Origin: Methanobacterium_D oryzae
GTDB taxonomy: Archaea; Methanobacteriota; Methanobacteria; Methanobacteriales; Methanobacteriaceae
Assembly (NCBI RefSeq): GCF_050433505.1
Contig: NZ_JBNPXC010000001.1
Location: 1,054,001 to 1,118,000, forward strand
Direction of reading: 5' to 3'
DNA: 64,000 bases
Shown here: positions 35,558 through 43,674 of the stretch, in pieces
Numbering within the stretch: the stretch's first letter is position 1
Layout: every line of letters begins with the position of its first letter
Notes under the pieces: generated by a model
What the model was told of the DNA's origin: nothing
Databases searched by the model: none
Seen by the model: only the letters and a program-made list of their open reading frames with translations
Position numbers and translations under genes: made by a program

Positions 35558-36019
35558 ATGGCAAAGATTAAATACGCTTTTACAGATGACGATAAAAATA
35601 AAACAGCTAAAGCCCTTGGAAGATCTCTTCAGATCTCTCCAAAACATGCTGTTGAGATATGTAACAAAATAAGAGGAATGAAGGTAGAAAACGCCAAAAA
35701 TTACCTTGAAGACGTAATTGAGATGAAAAAAGCTGTTCCATTTAAAAGGCATAACAAAAAAGTAGGTCACAGAAGAGGATTAAACGGATGGCCAACTGGT
35801 AGATACCCAGTTAAGGCTGCAACCCAGATTCTTGATATAATCAAGAATGCTGAAGCAAATGCTGAATACAAGGGCCTTGACACAGAAAATCTCAAAATAA
35901 TGCACATATCCAGCCACAGAGGATATGTAATAAGAGGATGGACTCCAAGAGCATTTGGAAGAGCAAGTCCATTTAACACACCAACCACTCATATACAAAT
36001 AGTCCTAGGGGAGGCATAG
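35558..36019 (+). CDS. rplV: Ribosomal protein L22
   Basis: uL22 lining the exit tunnel, 153 aa. The SPKHAVEICNKIRGM motif is near residue 28 and the C-terminal HISSHRGYVIRGWTPRAFGRAS forms the tunnel hairpin and rRNA contact. It lies 12 nt after S19 with its own GGAGA SD. Confidence 0.96.
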   Translation: MAKIKYAFTDDDKNKTAKALGRSLQISPKHAVEICNKIRGMKVENAKNYLEDVIEMKKAVPFKRHNKKVGHRRGLNGWPTGRYPVKAATQILDIIKNAEANAEYKGLDTENLKIMHISSHRGYVIRGWTPRAFGRASPFNTPTTHIQIVLGEA

Positions 36020-36025
36020 AATCAC

Positions 36026-36934
36026 ATGATTGAAAAAGATTTTGTCACAGAAGGTCTTAAAAGAACAAGGATCGATGAATACCTTGAAAACGAGCTTGAA
36101 AGAGCAGGCTATGGTGGAATGGAAATCCAATTAACCCCTTTAGGTACAATGATTGTTGTTTACGCTGAACGTCCAGGAATGGTTATAGGAAGAGGTGGAA
36201 AAACCGTCCGAAACATAACTCAAATCTTAAAAACAAACTATGGATTAGAAAATCCACAAGTAGAAGTTAAAGAGGTAGATGTTCCTGAACTTAACCCGAA
36301 AATAATGGCTCACAAAATTGCCGCTATGCTACAACGTGGAATGCACTTTAGAAGAGTTGCTTACACTGCACTAAGAAGAATAATGGGTGCTGGAGCACAG
36401 GGTGTAGAAGTTACAATATCTGGTAAAATAAGAGGTGCAAGATCAGCAACTGCAAAATTCAACGATGGTTACATTAAAAAATGTGGAGAACCATCCACTA
36501 GATTTGTTAAAGAAGGATTCGCAACAGTTCAACTAAAACCTGGAGTTTTAGGAATATATGTTAGGATCATGCCTCCGGGAATGATTTTACCTGATAAAGT
36601 TGACATATTGGAAGTTGCAGTTGAAGAACCAGAAGTCGATACACTTATGGACACTTTAGAAACTGAAGAAGTTGAAGAAGCTCAAGATCAAGAAATAGAA
36701 GACACAGAAATAAGTGGAATTGATCAAGAGATCGAAGAAGAACCAGAAGAAGATTCCATTAAAGAAGACGCCGAAGAGACAAGTGAAGAATCAGAAGAAA
36801 CAGAAGCTACAACTGAAGAATCAGAAGAAGACGCCGAAGAGACAAGTGAAGAATCAGAAGAAACAGAAGCTACAACTGAAGAATCAGAAGAAGAGACAGA
36901 AGAGACAAGTGAAGAACCAGAAAAACAAGAATAG
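36026..36934 (+). CDS. rpsC: Ribosomal protein S3 with long acidic repeat tail
   Basis: uS3 at the mRNA entry site, 302 aa. The KH domain with VIGRGGKTVRNI lies at about residues 50-62 and the C-terminal S3 core ends near residue 195. About 100 more residues follow, made almost only of Glu, Asp, Ser and Thr. This tail is partly built from an exact 63-bp duplication (36768-36830 and 36831-36893) with a third partial copy. The stop is TAG. The tail is unlikely to bind rRNA; a disordered acidic function or neutral expansion is inferred. Confidence 0.95.
   Translation: MIEKDFVTEGLKRTRIDEYLENELERAGYGGMEIQLTPLGTMIVVYAERPGMVIGRGGKTVRNITQILKTNYGLENPQVEVKEVDVPELNPKIMAHKIAAMLQRGMHFRRVAYTALRRIMGAGAQGVEVTISGKIRGARSATAKFNDGYIKKCGEPSTRFVKEGFATVQLKPGVLGIYVRIMPPGMILPDKVDILEVAVEEPEVDTLMDTLETEEVEEAQDQEIEDTEISGIDQEIEEEPEEDSIKEDAEETSEESEETEATTEESEEDAEETSEESEETEATTEESEEETEETSEEPEKQE
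36768..36930 (+). repeat. 63-bp exact tandem repeat inside rpsC
   Basis: Copy 1 is 36768-36830 and copy 2 is 36831-36893, identical at all 63 positions by eye. A diverged partial third copy runs to about 36930. Each unit encodes 21 residues of an EETSEESEE-type acidic sequence and keeps frame. Confidence 0.9.
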
Positions 36935-36969
36935 GAATATATGCATAAATATAAAAAGGATGGAATAAC

Positions 36970-37176
36970 ATGGTAATATTAAGGAGCAAGGAAATACGTG
37001 AAATGGAAATTGAGGAAATCCAAAAGAAATTGGATGAACTTAAAGCAGAACATTCAAAAAACATTTCAAAAAGTTCTGCAGCAGGAATTAACGAAAATCC
37101 TGGAAAAATCAAGGAACTTAAAAGAACAATTGCACGTGTCCTTACCATAATGAACGAAAAAAAGCAGGAGAAATAA
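36970..37176 (+). CDS. rpmC: Ribosomal protein L29
   Basis: uL29 next to the tunnel exit, 68 aa, two long helices. The LRSKEIREMEIEEIQKKLDELKAE pattern and the PGKIKELKRTIARVLTIMNEK end are diagnostic. It lies 35 nt after S3 and 5 nt before the SUI1 gene. Confidence 0.95.
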   Translation: MVILRSKEIREMEIEEIQKKLDELKAEHSKNISKSSAAGINENPGKIKELKRTIARVLTIMNEKKQEK

Positions 37177-37181
37177 AATAG

Positions 37182-37487
37182 ATGAAAGTCTGTGAGATAT
37201 GTGGTCTTCCAGAAGAACTTTGTGTCTGTGAGGAAATAGCACGAGAAATTCAAAAAGTTAAAGTATACACAGTAAGACGAAGATTCGGAAAGCTTATGAC
37301 CATCGTAGAAGGTATAGATGAGCACGATATTGATGTAAGGGAACTCACAAAAGAACTCAAGGCAAAATGTGCCTGTGGAGGAACTGCAAAAAAAGGTCAG
37401 ATTGAACTTCAAGGGGATCATAAAAGGAAGGTCAAACAAGTTCTGGCCAATATGGGCTTTTCTTCAGATACAATAGAAATAAGATAA
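37182..37487 (+). CDS. SUI1-family translation factor (aIF1)
   Basis: Archaeal aIF1/YciH homologue that helps select the start codon, 101 aa. The N-terminus carries a zinc-knuckle-like CEICGLPEELCVC, and the SUI1 domain has the conserved KCACGGTAKKGQIELQGDHK segment. It lies within the ribosomal operon. Confidence 0.94.
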   Translation: MKVCEICGLPEELCVCEEIAREIQKVKVYTVRRRFGKLMTIVEGIDEHDIDVRELTKELKAKCACGGTAKKGQIELQGDHKRKVKQVLANMGFSSDTIEIR

Positions 37488-37549
37488 TCTTGCGGAAATG
37501 GGAAATTCCAGTAGATATTCAGCGAAAACAGATAATATACAAATTTCTC

Positions 37550-37569
37550 AGTCCAAAGTCAACTGGACT
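37550..37569 (+). terminator. Small hairpin between the SUI1 and RNase P genes
   Basis: AGTCCA (37550-37555) pairs with TGGACT (37564-37569) around an 8-nt loop in a 123-bp gap. It could be a processing or attenuation site within the operon. No strong T run follows. Confidence 0.35.
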
Positions 37570-37610
37570 TATTAAAATAATAGATAAGACTTTCAAAAAC
37601 GATTAAAAGA

Positions 37611-37895
37611 ATGATAACTCCACAAAACATATTCCGTCATGAACTAATAGGGCTGCATGTTAAAGTCGTAGATAGTACTCATGAAGGATTTATTGGAATT
37701 GAAGGAAAAGTTGTTGATGAAACTAAAAATACTATCCTGGTTGAGCAAAAGGATAAAACAGAAAAAATAGTTCCTAAAGGAGTTGCAACTTTTCATTTTA
37801 ATTTACCTGACGGTAAAATTATCGAAATAGATGGTAAAATTATCATTGCTCGCCCTGAAGATAGAATAAAAAAGAAATTCAGGAAAATTTGGTGA
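37611..37895 (+). CDS. rnp1: Ribonuclease P protein subunit (Rpp29/Rnp1)
   Basis: aRpp29, an Sm-like barrel protein of the archaeal RNase P holoenzyme that trims tRNA 5' ends, 94 aa. HELIGLHVKVVDSTHEGFIGIEGKVVDETKNT is the core of the fold. Placement between SUI1 and S17 is the standard archaeal position. Confidence 0.94.
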   Translation: MITPQNIFRHELIGLHVKVVDSTHEGFIGIEGKVVDETKNTILVEQKDKTEKIVPKGVATFHFNLPDGKIIEIDGKIIIARPEDRIKKKFRKIW

Positions 37896-37899
37896 TAAC

Positions 37900-38217
37900 A
37901 TGGTAGGTATCGATGTACAAGAACCTAAAGAAAAATGTGATGATCCTAACTGCCCATTTCATGGAACTCTTCCAGTAAGAGGTCAAATATTAGATGGTAT
38001 AGTTACAAGCAATAAGGCAGAAAGGACTATTACTGTAGAAAGAAGTTTTTACAAATTCATACGAAAATACGAAAGATATGAAAAAAGAAAATCAAAAATA
38101 ACTGCACACAAACCAGACTGTATTCAAGTTAATGTGGGAGATGTAGTTAAAATTGCAGAATGTAGGCCATTAAGTAAAACAAAACATTTTGTGGTCCTAG
38201 AAGTTAAAGGAGATTAA
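37900..38217 (+). CDS. rpsQ: Ribosomal protein S17
   Basis: uS17, an OB-fold protein that binds early in 30S assembly, 105 aa. The archaeal N-terminal CDDPNCPFHGTLPVRG precedes the fold; VGDVVKIAECRPLSKTKHFVV is the C-terminal signature. It starts 4 nt after rnp1. Confidence 0.96.
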   Translation: MVGIDVQEPKEKCDDPNCPFHGTLPVRGQILDGIVTSNKAERTITVERSFYKFIRKYERYEKRKSKITAHKPDCIQVNVGDVVKIAECRPLSKTKHFVVLEVKGD

Positions 38218-38221
38218 TAAA

Positions 38222-38620
38222 ATGAAAGCTATGACTTCTAATGTTACAAGAGTTTTACCAATAGGTGCCAGACTCCAATGTGTTGATAACACCGGTGCAA
38301 GGGAAGTTGAAATTGTATCTGTTAAAGGATACAAAGGTGTAAGAAGAAGACTTGCAACTGCTGGTGTTGGAGATATGATTATCATTTCTGTTAAAAAAGG
38401 AACTGTAGACATGAGAAAAGAAGTCATGACTGCAGTGGTTGTAAGACAGAAAAAAGAATATAAAAGAGCAGATGGTCTAAGGGTTAAGTTTGAAGATAAC
38501 GCAGCAGTTATAATCAGCCCTGAAGGTGTTCTTAAGGGCTCAGAAATTAGAGGGCCTGTTGCTAAAGAAGCAGCTGAAAGATGGCCAAGTATTGGAAGTG
38601 CTGCAAGTACAATAGTATAA
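38222..38620 (+). CDS. rplN: Ribosomal protein L14
   Basis: uL14 at the subunit interface, 132 aa. The motif CVDNTGAREVEIVSVKGYKG is near residue 20, and AAVIISPEGVLKGSEIRGPVAKEAAERWP is the conserved C-terminal part. It lies 4 nt after S17. Confidence 0.97.
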   Translation: MKAMTSNVTRVLPIGARLQCVDNTGAREVEIVSVKGYKGVRRRLATAGVGDMIIISVKKGTVDMRKEVMTAVVVRQKKEYKRADGLRVKFEDNAAVIISPEGVLKGSEIRGPVAKEAAERWPSIGSAASTIV

Positions 38621-38630
38621 TGGTGATATA

Positions 38631-38984
38631 ATGTCAAAACAGCCAAGAAAACAAAGAAAACTTCTTCATAACGCGCCATTACATATAAGACACAAATTAA
38701 TGAGTGTTACCTTAAGCAAAGAACTTAGGGAACAATATGGGAAACGATCTATTCCTGTAAGAAAAGGTGACACTGTACAGGTAATGCGTGGTGACTTTAA
38801 AGATCACGAAGGTAAAGTTGAAAAAGTCGACCTTAAAAATTACAGAGTTTTAGTTGAAGGAGTTTCAATACAAAAACCAGATGGAAATCAAATTTATCAT
38901 TCACTACATCCATCCAATCTTATAATAGTAGAACTGGATCTGGATGATGATGAAAGAAACAAAATAATGGAAAGGAAGGGATAA
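38631..38984 (+). CDS. rplX: Ribosomal protein L24
   Basis: uL24, an assembly initiator, 117 aa. The KOW motif is visible as VRKGDTVQVMRGDFKDHEGKV near residue 42. It has an archaeal basic N-terminal extension. It lies 2 nt before S4e. Confidence 0.96.
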   Translation: MSKQPRKQRKLLHNAPLHIRHKLMSVTLSKELREQYGKRSIPVRKGDTVQVMRGDFKDHEGKVEKVDLKNYRVLVEGVSIQKPDGNQIYHSLHPSNLIIVELDLDDDERNKIMERKG

Positions 38985-38986
38985 AT

Positions 38987-39715
38987 ATGGCAATAATGGG
39001 ATCAAGAAAACATCTCAAGCGTTTTAAAGCGCCAAAACACTGGCCAATTCATCCAAAAGAAAATAAATGGACCATAAAACCAAATGCAGGTCCTCATTCA
39101 ATAGAAGGGTCATTACCTTTACTTCTTATAGTTAGGGATATTCTAGGTGTTGCAGACAACGCTAGAGAAGCTAAGAGAATCATCAACAACGGCGAAATTC
39201 TCGTTGATGGAAAAATAAGGAAGGATTACAAATACCCTGTTGGATTTATGGATGTAATTGAAATTCCAAAATCTAAATATGTTTTCAGAGTTTTACCGGA
39301 TGAAAAAGGAAGATTAATAATTCACCCTATAGCTAAAGAAAATTCAAATTTCAAGCTATGTAAAATTGTAGATAAAACTACAATTAATGGAGGAAAAACT
39401 CAACTCAATCTCCATGATGGAAGAAACTGTCTTGTAGAAGATGAATATAAAGTTGGAGATGTTATTATTCTTAAAGTTCCAGATCAAGAAGTATCTGAAA
39501 GAATTGTGTTTGAAAAGGGTACAATTGGTCTTATAACTGGCGGAAAGCACATTGGTGAAATTGGTAGAATTAAAGAAATCAATATCACAAAATCTTCAAT
39601 GCCAAATACTGTTGAAATGGAAACTGAAGATAAAAAGACATTCCTTACATTAAAAGATTATGTTTTTGTAATAGGTAAAGAAGAACCAGCAATCACACTT
39701 CCTGGAGGTAAATAA
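38987..39715 (+). CDS. rps4e: Ribosomal protein S4e
   Basis: eS4, found only in archaea and eukaryotes, 242 aa. MGSRKHLKRFKAPKHWPI is the diagnostic N-terminus; an S4 RNA-binding motif (AREAKRIINNGEILVDGK) and a KOW region near 175 follow. A shorter start at ATG 38996 is possible. Its stop is separated by no bases from the L5 start. Confidence 0.96.
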   Translation: MAIMGSRKHLKRFKAPKHWPIHPKENKWTIKPNAGPHSIEGSLPLLLIVRDILGVADNAREAKRIINNGEILVDGKIRKDYKYPVGFMDVIEIPKSKYVFRVLPDEKGRLIIHPIAKENSNFKLCKIVDKTTINGGKTQLNLHDGRNCLVEDEYKVGDVIILKVPDQEVSERIVFEKGTIGLITGGKHIGEIGRIKEINITKSSMPNTVEMETEDKKTFLTLKDYVFVIGKEEPAITLPGGK

Positions 39716-40222
39716 ATGAACCCAATGGAAGAAGTAAAAATAGCAAAGGCAACCATTAATATTGGTGTTGGTGAAGCTGGAGAAAGGCTTGCAAGAGCTG
39801 AAAAATTAATATCAAGCATAACTGGTCAACAACCAGTACGTACTACTTCTAAAATTACAAATCCTGAATTCGGTATAAGAAAAGGTCAACCTATAGCATG
39901 TAAAGTTACATTAAGGGGAGAAAAGGCCAATAAAGCCATTAAAATGATACTTGATGGTATTGAACACAGGTTAAGATCAAGTCAATTCGATGCTCAGGGA
40001 AATGTATCCTTTGGGATAAGGGAACACATAGATATTCCTGGAATGCGTTATGATCCAGATATCGGTATATTTGGGATGAATATTTCTATAACATTCGAAA
40101 AACCTGGCTACAGGATAAAAAGAAGGAAAATCCAAAGGAAAAAAATTCATAATAAACATAAAGTCACTCGTGAAGAGACTATAGATTTTATGAAAAATAA
40201 TTTCCAGGTTAAGATAAAATAG
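39716..40222 (+). CDS. rplE: Ribosomal protein L5
   Basis: uL5 binding 5S rRNA and contacting tRNA, 168 aa. The patterns TINIGVGEAGERLARAEKLI and GIRKGQPIACKVTLRG are those of the archaeal protein. The SD GGAGGT lies inside the end of S4e. A second ATG at 39725 is possible. Confidence 0.95.
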   Translation: MNPMEEVKIAKATINIGVGEAGERLARAEKLISSITGQQPVRTTSKITNPEFGIRKGQPIACKVTLRGEKANKAIKMILDGIEHRLRSSQFDAQGNVSFGIREHIDIPGMRYDPDIGIFGMNISITFEKPGYRIKRRKIQRKKIHNKHKVTREETIDFMKNNFQVKIK

Positions 40223-40230
40223 GTGATAAT

Positions 40231-40374
40231 TTGCCAAGAAAATACGGAAAAGCATCAAGAGAATGTAGAAGATGCGGCGATCACTCTGCATTAGTTAGAA
40301 GATACGGGCTTATGTTATGCAGACAATGCTTTAGAGAACTCGCAGGTAAAATAGGATTTAAAAAATATAATTAA
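40231..40374 (+). CDS. rpsN: Ribosomal protein S14
   Basis: uS14 of the zinc-binding type, 47 aa. Zinc ligands are in ECRRCGDHS (residues 12 and 15) and LCRQC (30 and 33). TTG start after AGGTGAT. It lies 8 nt after L5. Confidence 0.94.
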   Translation: MPRKYGKASRECRRCGDHSALVRRYGLMLCRQCFRELAGKIGFKKYN

Positions 40375-40386
40375 GAGGTGTTACTC

Positions 40387-40776
40387 GTGCTTATGGATCC
40401 TCTAGCAAACGCGCTTACAAACATGAGAAACAATGAACTGCAGGGAAATAAAAGATGTAAAATTTCACCAGCATCCAAAATGATTGGGCGTGTTTTAAGA
40501 ACAATGCAAAAGGAAGGATATATCGGCGAATTTGAATTTGTCGATGATAACAAAGCCGGACAGTTCATAGTAGAGCTTGAAGGAAATATCAATAAATGCG
40601 GTGTCATAAAGCCAAGACACGCAGTAAAAAAAGACGAATTTGAAAAATTTGAAAAGAGATACTTGCCATCAAAGAACTTTGGAATTATGATATTAACTAC
40701 ACCAGAAGGTATCATGACTCACAAAGAGGCAAAAGAAAAGGGAATCGGCGGTAGACTCTTAGTATACGTCTATTAG
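40387..40776 (+). CDS. rpsH: Ribosomal protein S8
   Basis: uS8, a central 30S assembly protein, 129 aa. MLMDPLANALTNMRNNE and the C-terminal GIMTHKEAKEKGIGGRLLVYVY are typical. GTG at 40387 is chosen because GAGGTG (40375-40380) lies 6 nt before it; a GTG at 40378 overlaps that SD and an ATG lies at 40393. Unusually for this operon, a 132-bp non-coding block follows. Confidence 0.95.
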   Translation: MLMDPLANALTNMRNNELQGNKRCKISPASKMIGRVLRTMQKEGYIGEFEFVDDNKAGQFIVELEGNINKCGVIKPRHAVKKDEFEKFEKRYLPSKNFGIMILTTPEGIMTHKEAKEKGIGGRLLVYVY

Positions 40777-40790
40777 ATTATGATTGAAGA

Positions 40791-40896
40791 AATGCATAGC
40801 ATTCGAAACTGTCAAAATTCGCAGAATTTTGACGCAACAAATCGTAGATTTGCTTGCTTCGTTTCAATGCCTGCAAATCTAAAATTTAACAGATTT
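40791..40896. repeat. Hairpin array between rpsH and rplF (array B)
   Basis: Inverted repeats in series: AATGC (40791-40795) with 40799-40803, loop ATA; GTCAAAATTC (40811-40820) with 40824-40833, 10 bp perfect, loop GCA; CAAATC (40838-40843) with 40847-40852, loop GTA; AAATCT (40875-40880) with 40891-40896. An outer pair CATT...GAAAC (40800-40809) with GTTTCAATG (40861-40869), with a bulge, encloses the middle two. It has the same style as arrays A, C, D and E. Confidence 0.75.
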
Positions 40897-40908
40897 TAAG
40901 GTGATAAA

Positions 40909-41442
40909 ATGGTTGAAGCAGTAGTCCTTAGAGAAGAAATTGAAATTCCTGAAGGTATCAGCGTCACAATCAATGATGAAGTAACCGTAAAGGGATCAAA
41001 AGGACAGCTCTCAAGGAAATTTAAGCATTCCAATATTATCATAAAAGAGGAAGATGGTAACATAGTAGTAGAATCTCATTTTCCTAAAAAGAAGGATAAA
41101 GCAATGCTTGGAACTATAAGATCCCATATAAATAATATGATTATAGGATTAACAGATGGATTTACTTATAACATGAAAATAGTTTATGCTCACTTCCCTA
41201 TGAGTGTTAAAGCCAGTGGAGATAAAGTTACAATCGATAATTTCCTCGGTGAAAGACACCCTAGAACCGCAAAGATAGTAGGTAGTGCTAAAGTCCAAAT
41301 AAAAGGTGATGAAGTTATTGTCACTGGTATTAGTAAAGAAGATGTTGGACAAACAATGGCTAATTTAGAACAAGCCACTAAAATCAAGGGAAGAGATCCA
41401 AGGGTATTCCAGGATGGAATATACCTTGTTAGTCGGGAATAA
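40909..41442 (+). CDS. rplF: Ribosomal protein L6
   Basis: uL6 near the factor-binding site, 177 aa, two repeated alpha/beta domains. The second domain has FLGERHPRTAKIVGSAKVQIKGDEVIVTGISKEDVGQT. SD AAGGTGAT follows the hairpin array directly. Confidence 0.96.
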   Translation: MVEAVVLREEIEIPEGISVTINDEVTVKGSKGQLSRKFKHSNIIIKEEDGNIVVESHFPKKKDKAMLGTIRSHINNMIIGLTDGFTYNMKIVYAHFPMSVKASGDKVTIDNFLGERHPRTAKIVGSAKVQIKGDEVIVTGISKEDVGQTMANLEQATKIKGRDPRVFQDGIYLVSRE

Positions 41443-41454
41443 GGCGGTGACAAG

Positions 41455-41790
41455 ATGAAAAAACCAAATTTCAAAAGACAAGAATGGTTTAGATACAAAA
41501 AACTTGGAGAAAAATGGAGGAAGGCAAGGGGTAAAACCAGTAAAACAAGAAGATACGAAAAAGGAAAACCCGCAATGCCATCAGTAGGCTATGGATCTCC
41601 AAAAGCTACAAGAGGACTTCATCCGTCAGGATTTAAAGATATACTTGTTTGCAACATTAAGGAACTTGAAAATCTTGATCCAGCTACTCAAGCAGGTAGA
41701 ATTAGTGCTACCGTTGGAAAAAGAAAAAAAGCAATGATGCTTGACAGGGCAAAAGAATTAGGAATTAAGATTCTAAACAAAGGGATTTAA
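41455..41790 (+). CDS. rpl32e: Ribosomal protein L32e
   Basis: eL32, 111 aa, an archaeal/eukaryal large-subunit protein. The basic FKRQEWFRYKKLGEKWRKARGKTSKTRR and the GYGSPKATRGLHPSGF motif identify it. It is followed by another hairpin block rather than by the next gene. Confidence 0.96.
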   Translation: MKKPNFKRQEWFRYKKLGEKWRKARGKTSKTRRYEKGKPAMPSVGYGSPKATRGLHPSGFKDILVCNIKELENLDPATQAGRISATVGKRKKAMMLDRAKELGIKILNKGI

Positions 41791-41831
41791 ATACTCAATG
41801 CAGGGTATTTAAAGTCAGTATTCGGCTGATA

Positions 41832-41962
41832 TTTTTGCGACTTGCAAAAATTGCAGATTATTAAATTTATTGAAAACTCTAAAAAAGGGTTTTTATCAAC
41901 TGGCTTTTTAAAAAAGCCCTCAAATACAAAGTTTTTGGGGTGCCAAAATTCGTAGAATTTTG
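41832..41962. repeat. Hairpin array between rpl32e and rpl19e (array C)
   Basis: TTTTTGC (41832-41838) pairs with 41844-41850; GGCTTT (41902-41907) with 41913-41918; CAAAATTC (41944-41951) with 41955-41962, loop GTA. The last stem has the same CAAAATTC arm as in array B (loop GCA) and, shifted by one A, in array E (loop ACA), so the core of the unit is conserved. The block fills a 195-bp gap in an operon where most gaps are under 30 bp. Confidence 0.7.
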
Positions 41963-41985
41963 CACAGTTGAAAGGGAGGTTTTTC

Positions 41986-42432
41986 ATGAATCTTACTACT
42001 CAAAAGAGATTAGCTGCAGATATTCTGAAAGTCGGGGTAAACAGGATATGGATAGATCCTGAAAGAGCAGAGGAAGTATCAAGAGCTATAACTCGAGAAA
42101 GTGTTAAAATACTAATAAATAACAAAGCTATAAAAGCAAAGCCAGAAAACGGTATAAGTAGCTACAGATCAAAAAAGATAGCTGCACAAAAGAAAAAAGG
42201 AAGAAGAAGAGGTCATGGTAGTAAAAAAGGTGCTAAAGGCGCTCAAAATCCAAAGAAAAAAGCATGGATGACTACTATAAGGGCTTTAAGAACAGATCTA
42301 AAAGATATGAGAGATAATAGGGAAATAAATAAGACTACCTACAGAAAGCTCTATAAAATGGCTAAAGGTGGCGCATTTAGAAGTAAATCCTACATGAAAA
42401 CTTATGCAAGGGATCATGGTCTGCTCAGATAA
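41986..42432 (+). CDS. rpl19e: Ribosomal protein L19e
   Basis: eL19, 148 aa. LTTQKRLAADILKVGVNRIWIDPE is the family N-terminus, followed by a basic middle (KKKGRRRGHGSKKGAKGA) and a long C-terminal helix. ATG 41986 is preferred over ATG 41968 because GGGAGGT (41974-41980) lies 5 nt before it. Confidence 0.96.
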   Translation: MNLTTQKRLAADILKVGVNRIWIDPERAEEVSRAITRESVKILINNKAIKAKPENGISSYRSKKIAAQKKKGRRRGHGSKKGAKGAQNPKKKAWMTTIRALRTDLKDMRDNREINKTTYRKLYKMAKGGAFRSKSYMKTYARDHGLLR

Positions 42433-42446
42433 TAGGAGGAATTTAA

Positions 42447-43028
42447 TTGGCACACGGATCAAGATATAAAGTGGCATTTAAAAGGAGAAGAGAAGGTAAA
42501 ACAGACTATGGAGCAAGATTAAGGCTTATAGACTTAGAAAAAGCAAGAATAGTCGCAAGGATTACAAACAATCACATAATAGCTCAAATTATAAAAGTAG
42601 CTCCAGAAGGGGATGAAACTATAATATCAGCACATTCCAATGAACTTAAAAAAATGGGATGGTTTGGATCCACCAAAAACATTTCTGCAGCTTATCTAAC
42701 TGGATTTTTATGCGGTAAAAAAGCCATAGATGAAGGTATAGAAGGAGCAATTTTAGACATTGGTTTAAAATCACCAACCAAAGGTACTAAAATCTTTGCA
42801 GTACTAAAAGGAGCAGTAGATGCTGGTCTTCATGTCCCTCATGGTGAAGTAGTTTTACCTGATGAAGGAAGGATAAGGGGAGAACATATAGCAAAATATG
42901 CTGAATCTTTAAGCGAAGACGAAATCAATAAGAAATTTTCTAAGTATATCCAAAATGGATTGTCCCCAAAGGATCTCCCAGACCATTTTGAAAAAATTAA
43001 ACAAAAAATAAGTGAAGAGGGATCATAA
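42447..43028 (+). CDS. rplR: Ribosomal protein L18
   Basis: uL18 binding 5S rRNA, 193 aa, the longer archaeal form. KVAFKRRREGKTDYGARLRLI near the N-terminus and GLHVPHGEVVLPDEGRIRGEHI near residue 133 identify it. TTG start after AGGAGG. Its stop overlaps the S5 start by one base. Confidence 0.96.
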   Translation: MAHGSRYKVAFKRRREGKTDYGARLRLIDLEKARIVARITNNHIIAQIIKVAPEGDETIISAHSNELKKMGWFGSTKNISAAYLTGFLCGKKAIDEGIEGAILDIGLKSPTKGTKIFAVLKGAVDAGLHVPHGEVVLPDEGRIRGEHIAKYAESLSEDEINKKFSKYIQNGLSPKDLPDHFEKIKQKISEEGS

Positions 43029-43666
43029 TGAATTATAATAAGGAAGAATGGGAACCTAAAACCAATTTGGGACGTATGGTAAAAGAAGGTACAATAACAG
43101 ATATCGATGAGATTCTTGAAAAAGGCCTTCCAATCATGGAACTTGAAATTATTGATAATCTCCTACCTGATTTAGAAGAAGAAGTAATGGATGTAAACCT
43201 CGTTCAGAGGATGCACAAATCCGGTAGAAAAGTTAACTTCAGAGTGATTGTTTCAGTTGGAAATAAAAATGGTTATGTAGGGCTTGGCCAAGGAAAAGCT
43301 AAAGAAGTAGGTCCAGCTATAAGAAAAGCTGTTGATAATGCTAAATTCAATATAATTAAGGTAAGAAGAGGTTGTGGTGACTGGGGATGTGTATGTGGAA
43401 GAGAACACACAGTACCATTTAAAGTCGATGGAAAAAGAGGTAGTGTAAGAGTAACCTTAATCCCAGCACCTGGTGGAGTTGGTCTTGCAATAGGAGATGT
43501 TGGAAAAACTATCTTAAAACTTGCAGGAATAGATGATGCATGGTCTCGAACAATGGGTCAAACACAAACAACTATTAATTTTGCTTTTGCAGTTTTCGAT
43601 GCATTAAAACAATTAAGTAAAGTTAAAGCAAGCAAATCCGACCTTAAAAATCTTGGAGTCGCATAG
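43028..43666 (+). CDS. rpsE: Ribosomal protein S5
   Basis: uS5, decoding accuracy, 212 aa. The dsRNA-binding-like N-domain has RKVNFRVIVSVGNKNGYVGLGQGKAKEV near residue 59; the C-domain has LIPAPGGVGLAIGDVGKTILKLAGI. It overlaps L18 (TAATG), so it is coupled. Confidence 0.96.
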   Translation: MNYNKEEWEPKTNLGRMVKEGTITDIDEILEKGLPIMELEIIDNLLPDLEEEVMDVNLVQRMHKSGRKVNFRVIVSVGNKNGYVGLGQGKAKEVGPAIRKAVDNAKFNIIKVRRGCGDWGCVCGREHTVPFKVDGKRGSVRVTLIPAPGGVGLAIGDVGKTILKLAGIDDAWSRTMGQTQTTINFAFAVFDALKQLSKVKASKSDLKNLGVA

Positions 43667-43674
43667 GTGATAAC

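Noticed and set aside
36714..36968. 84-codon Lys/Gln-rich repeat ORF in another frame of rpsC
   Set aside because: The repetition is only the rpsC repeat read out of frame; there is no SD and no independent support.
36870..37439. 189-codon minus-strand ORF
   Set aside because: It lies opposite rpsC, L29 and SUI1; its Phe/Ser/Tyr/Cys-rich composition is that of an antisense shadow.
38197..38679. 160-codon minus-strand ORF opposite L14
   Set aside because: Antisense to a certain ribosomal gene, with no start signal.
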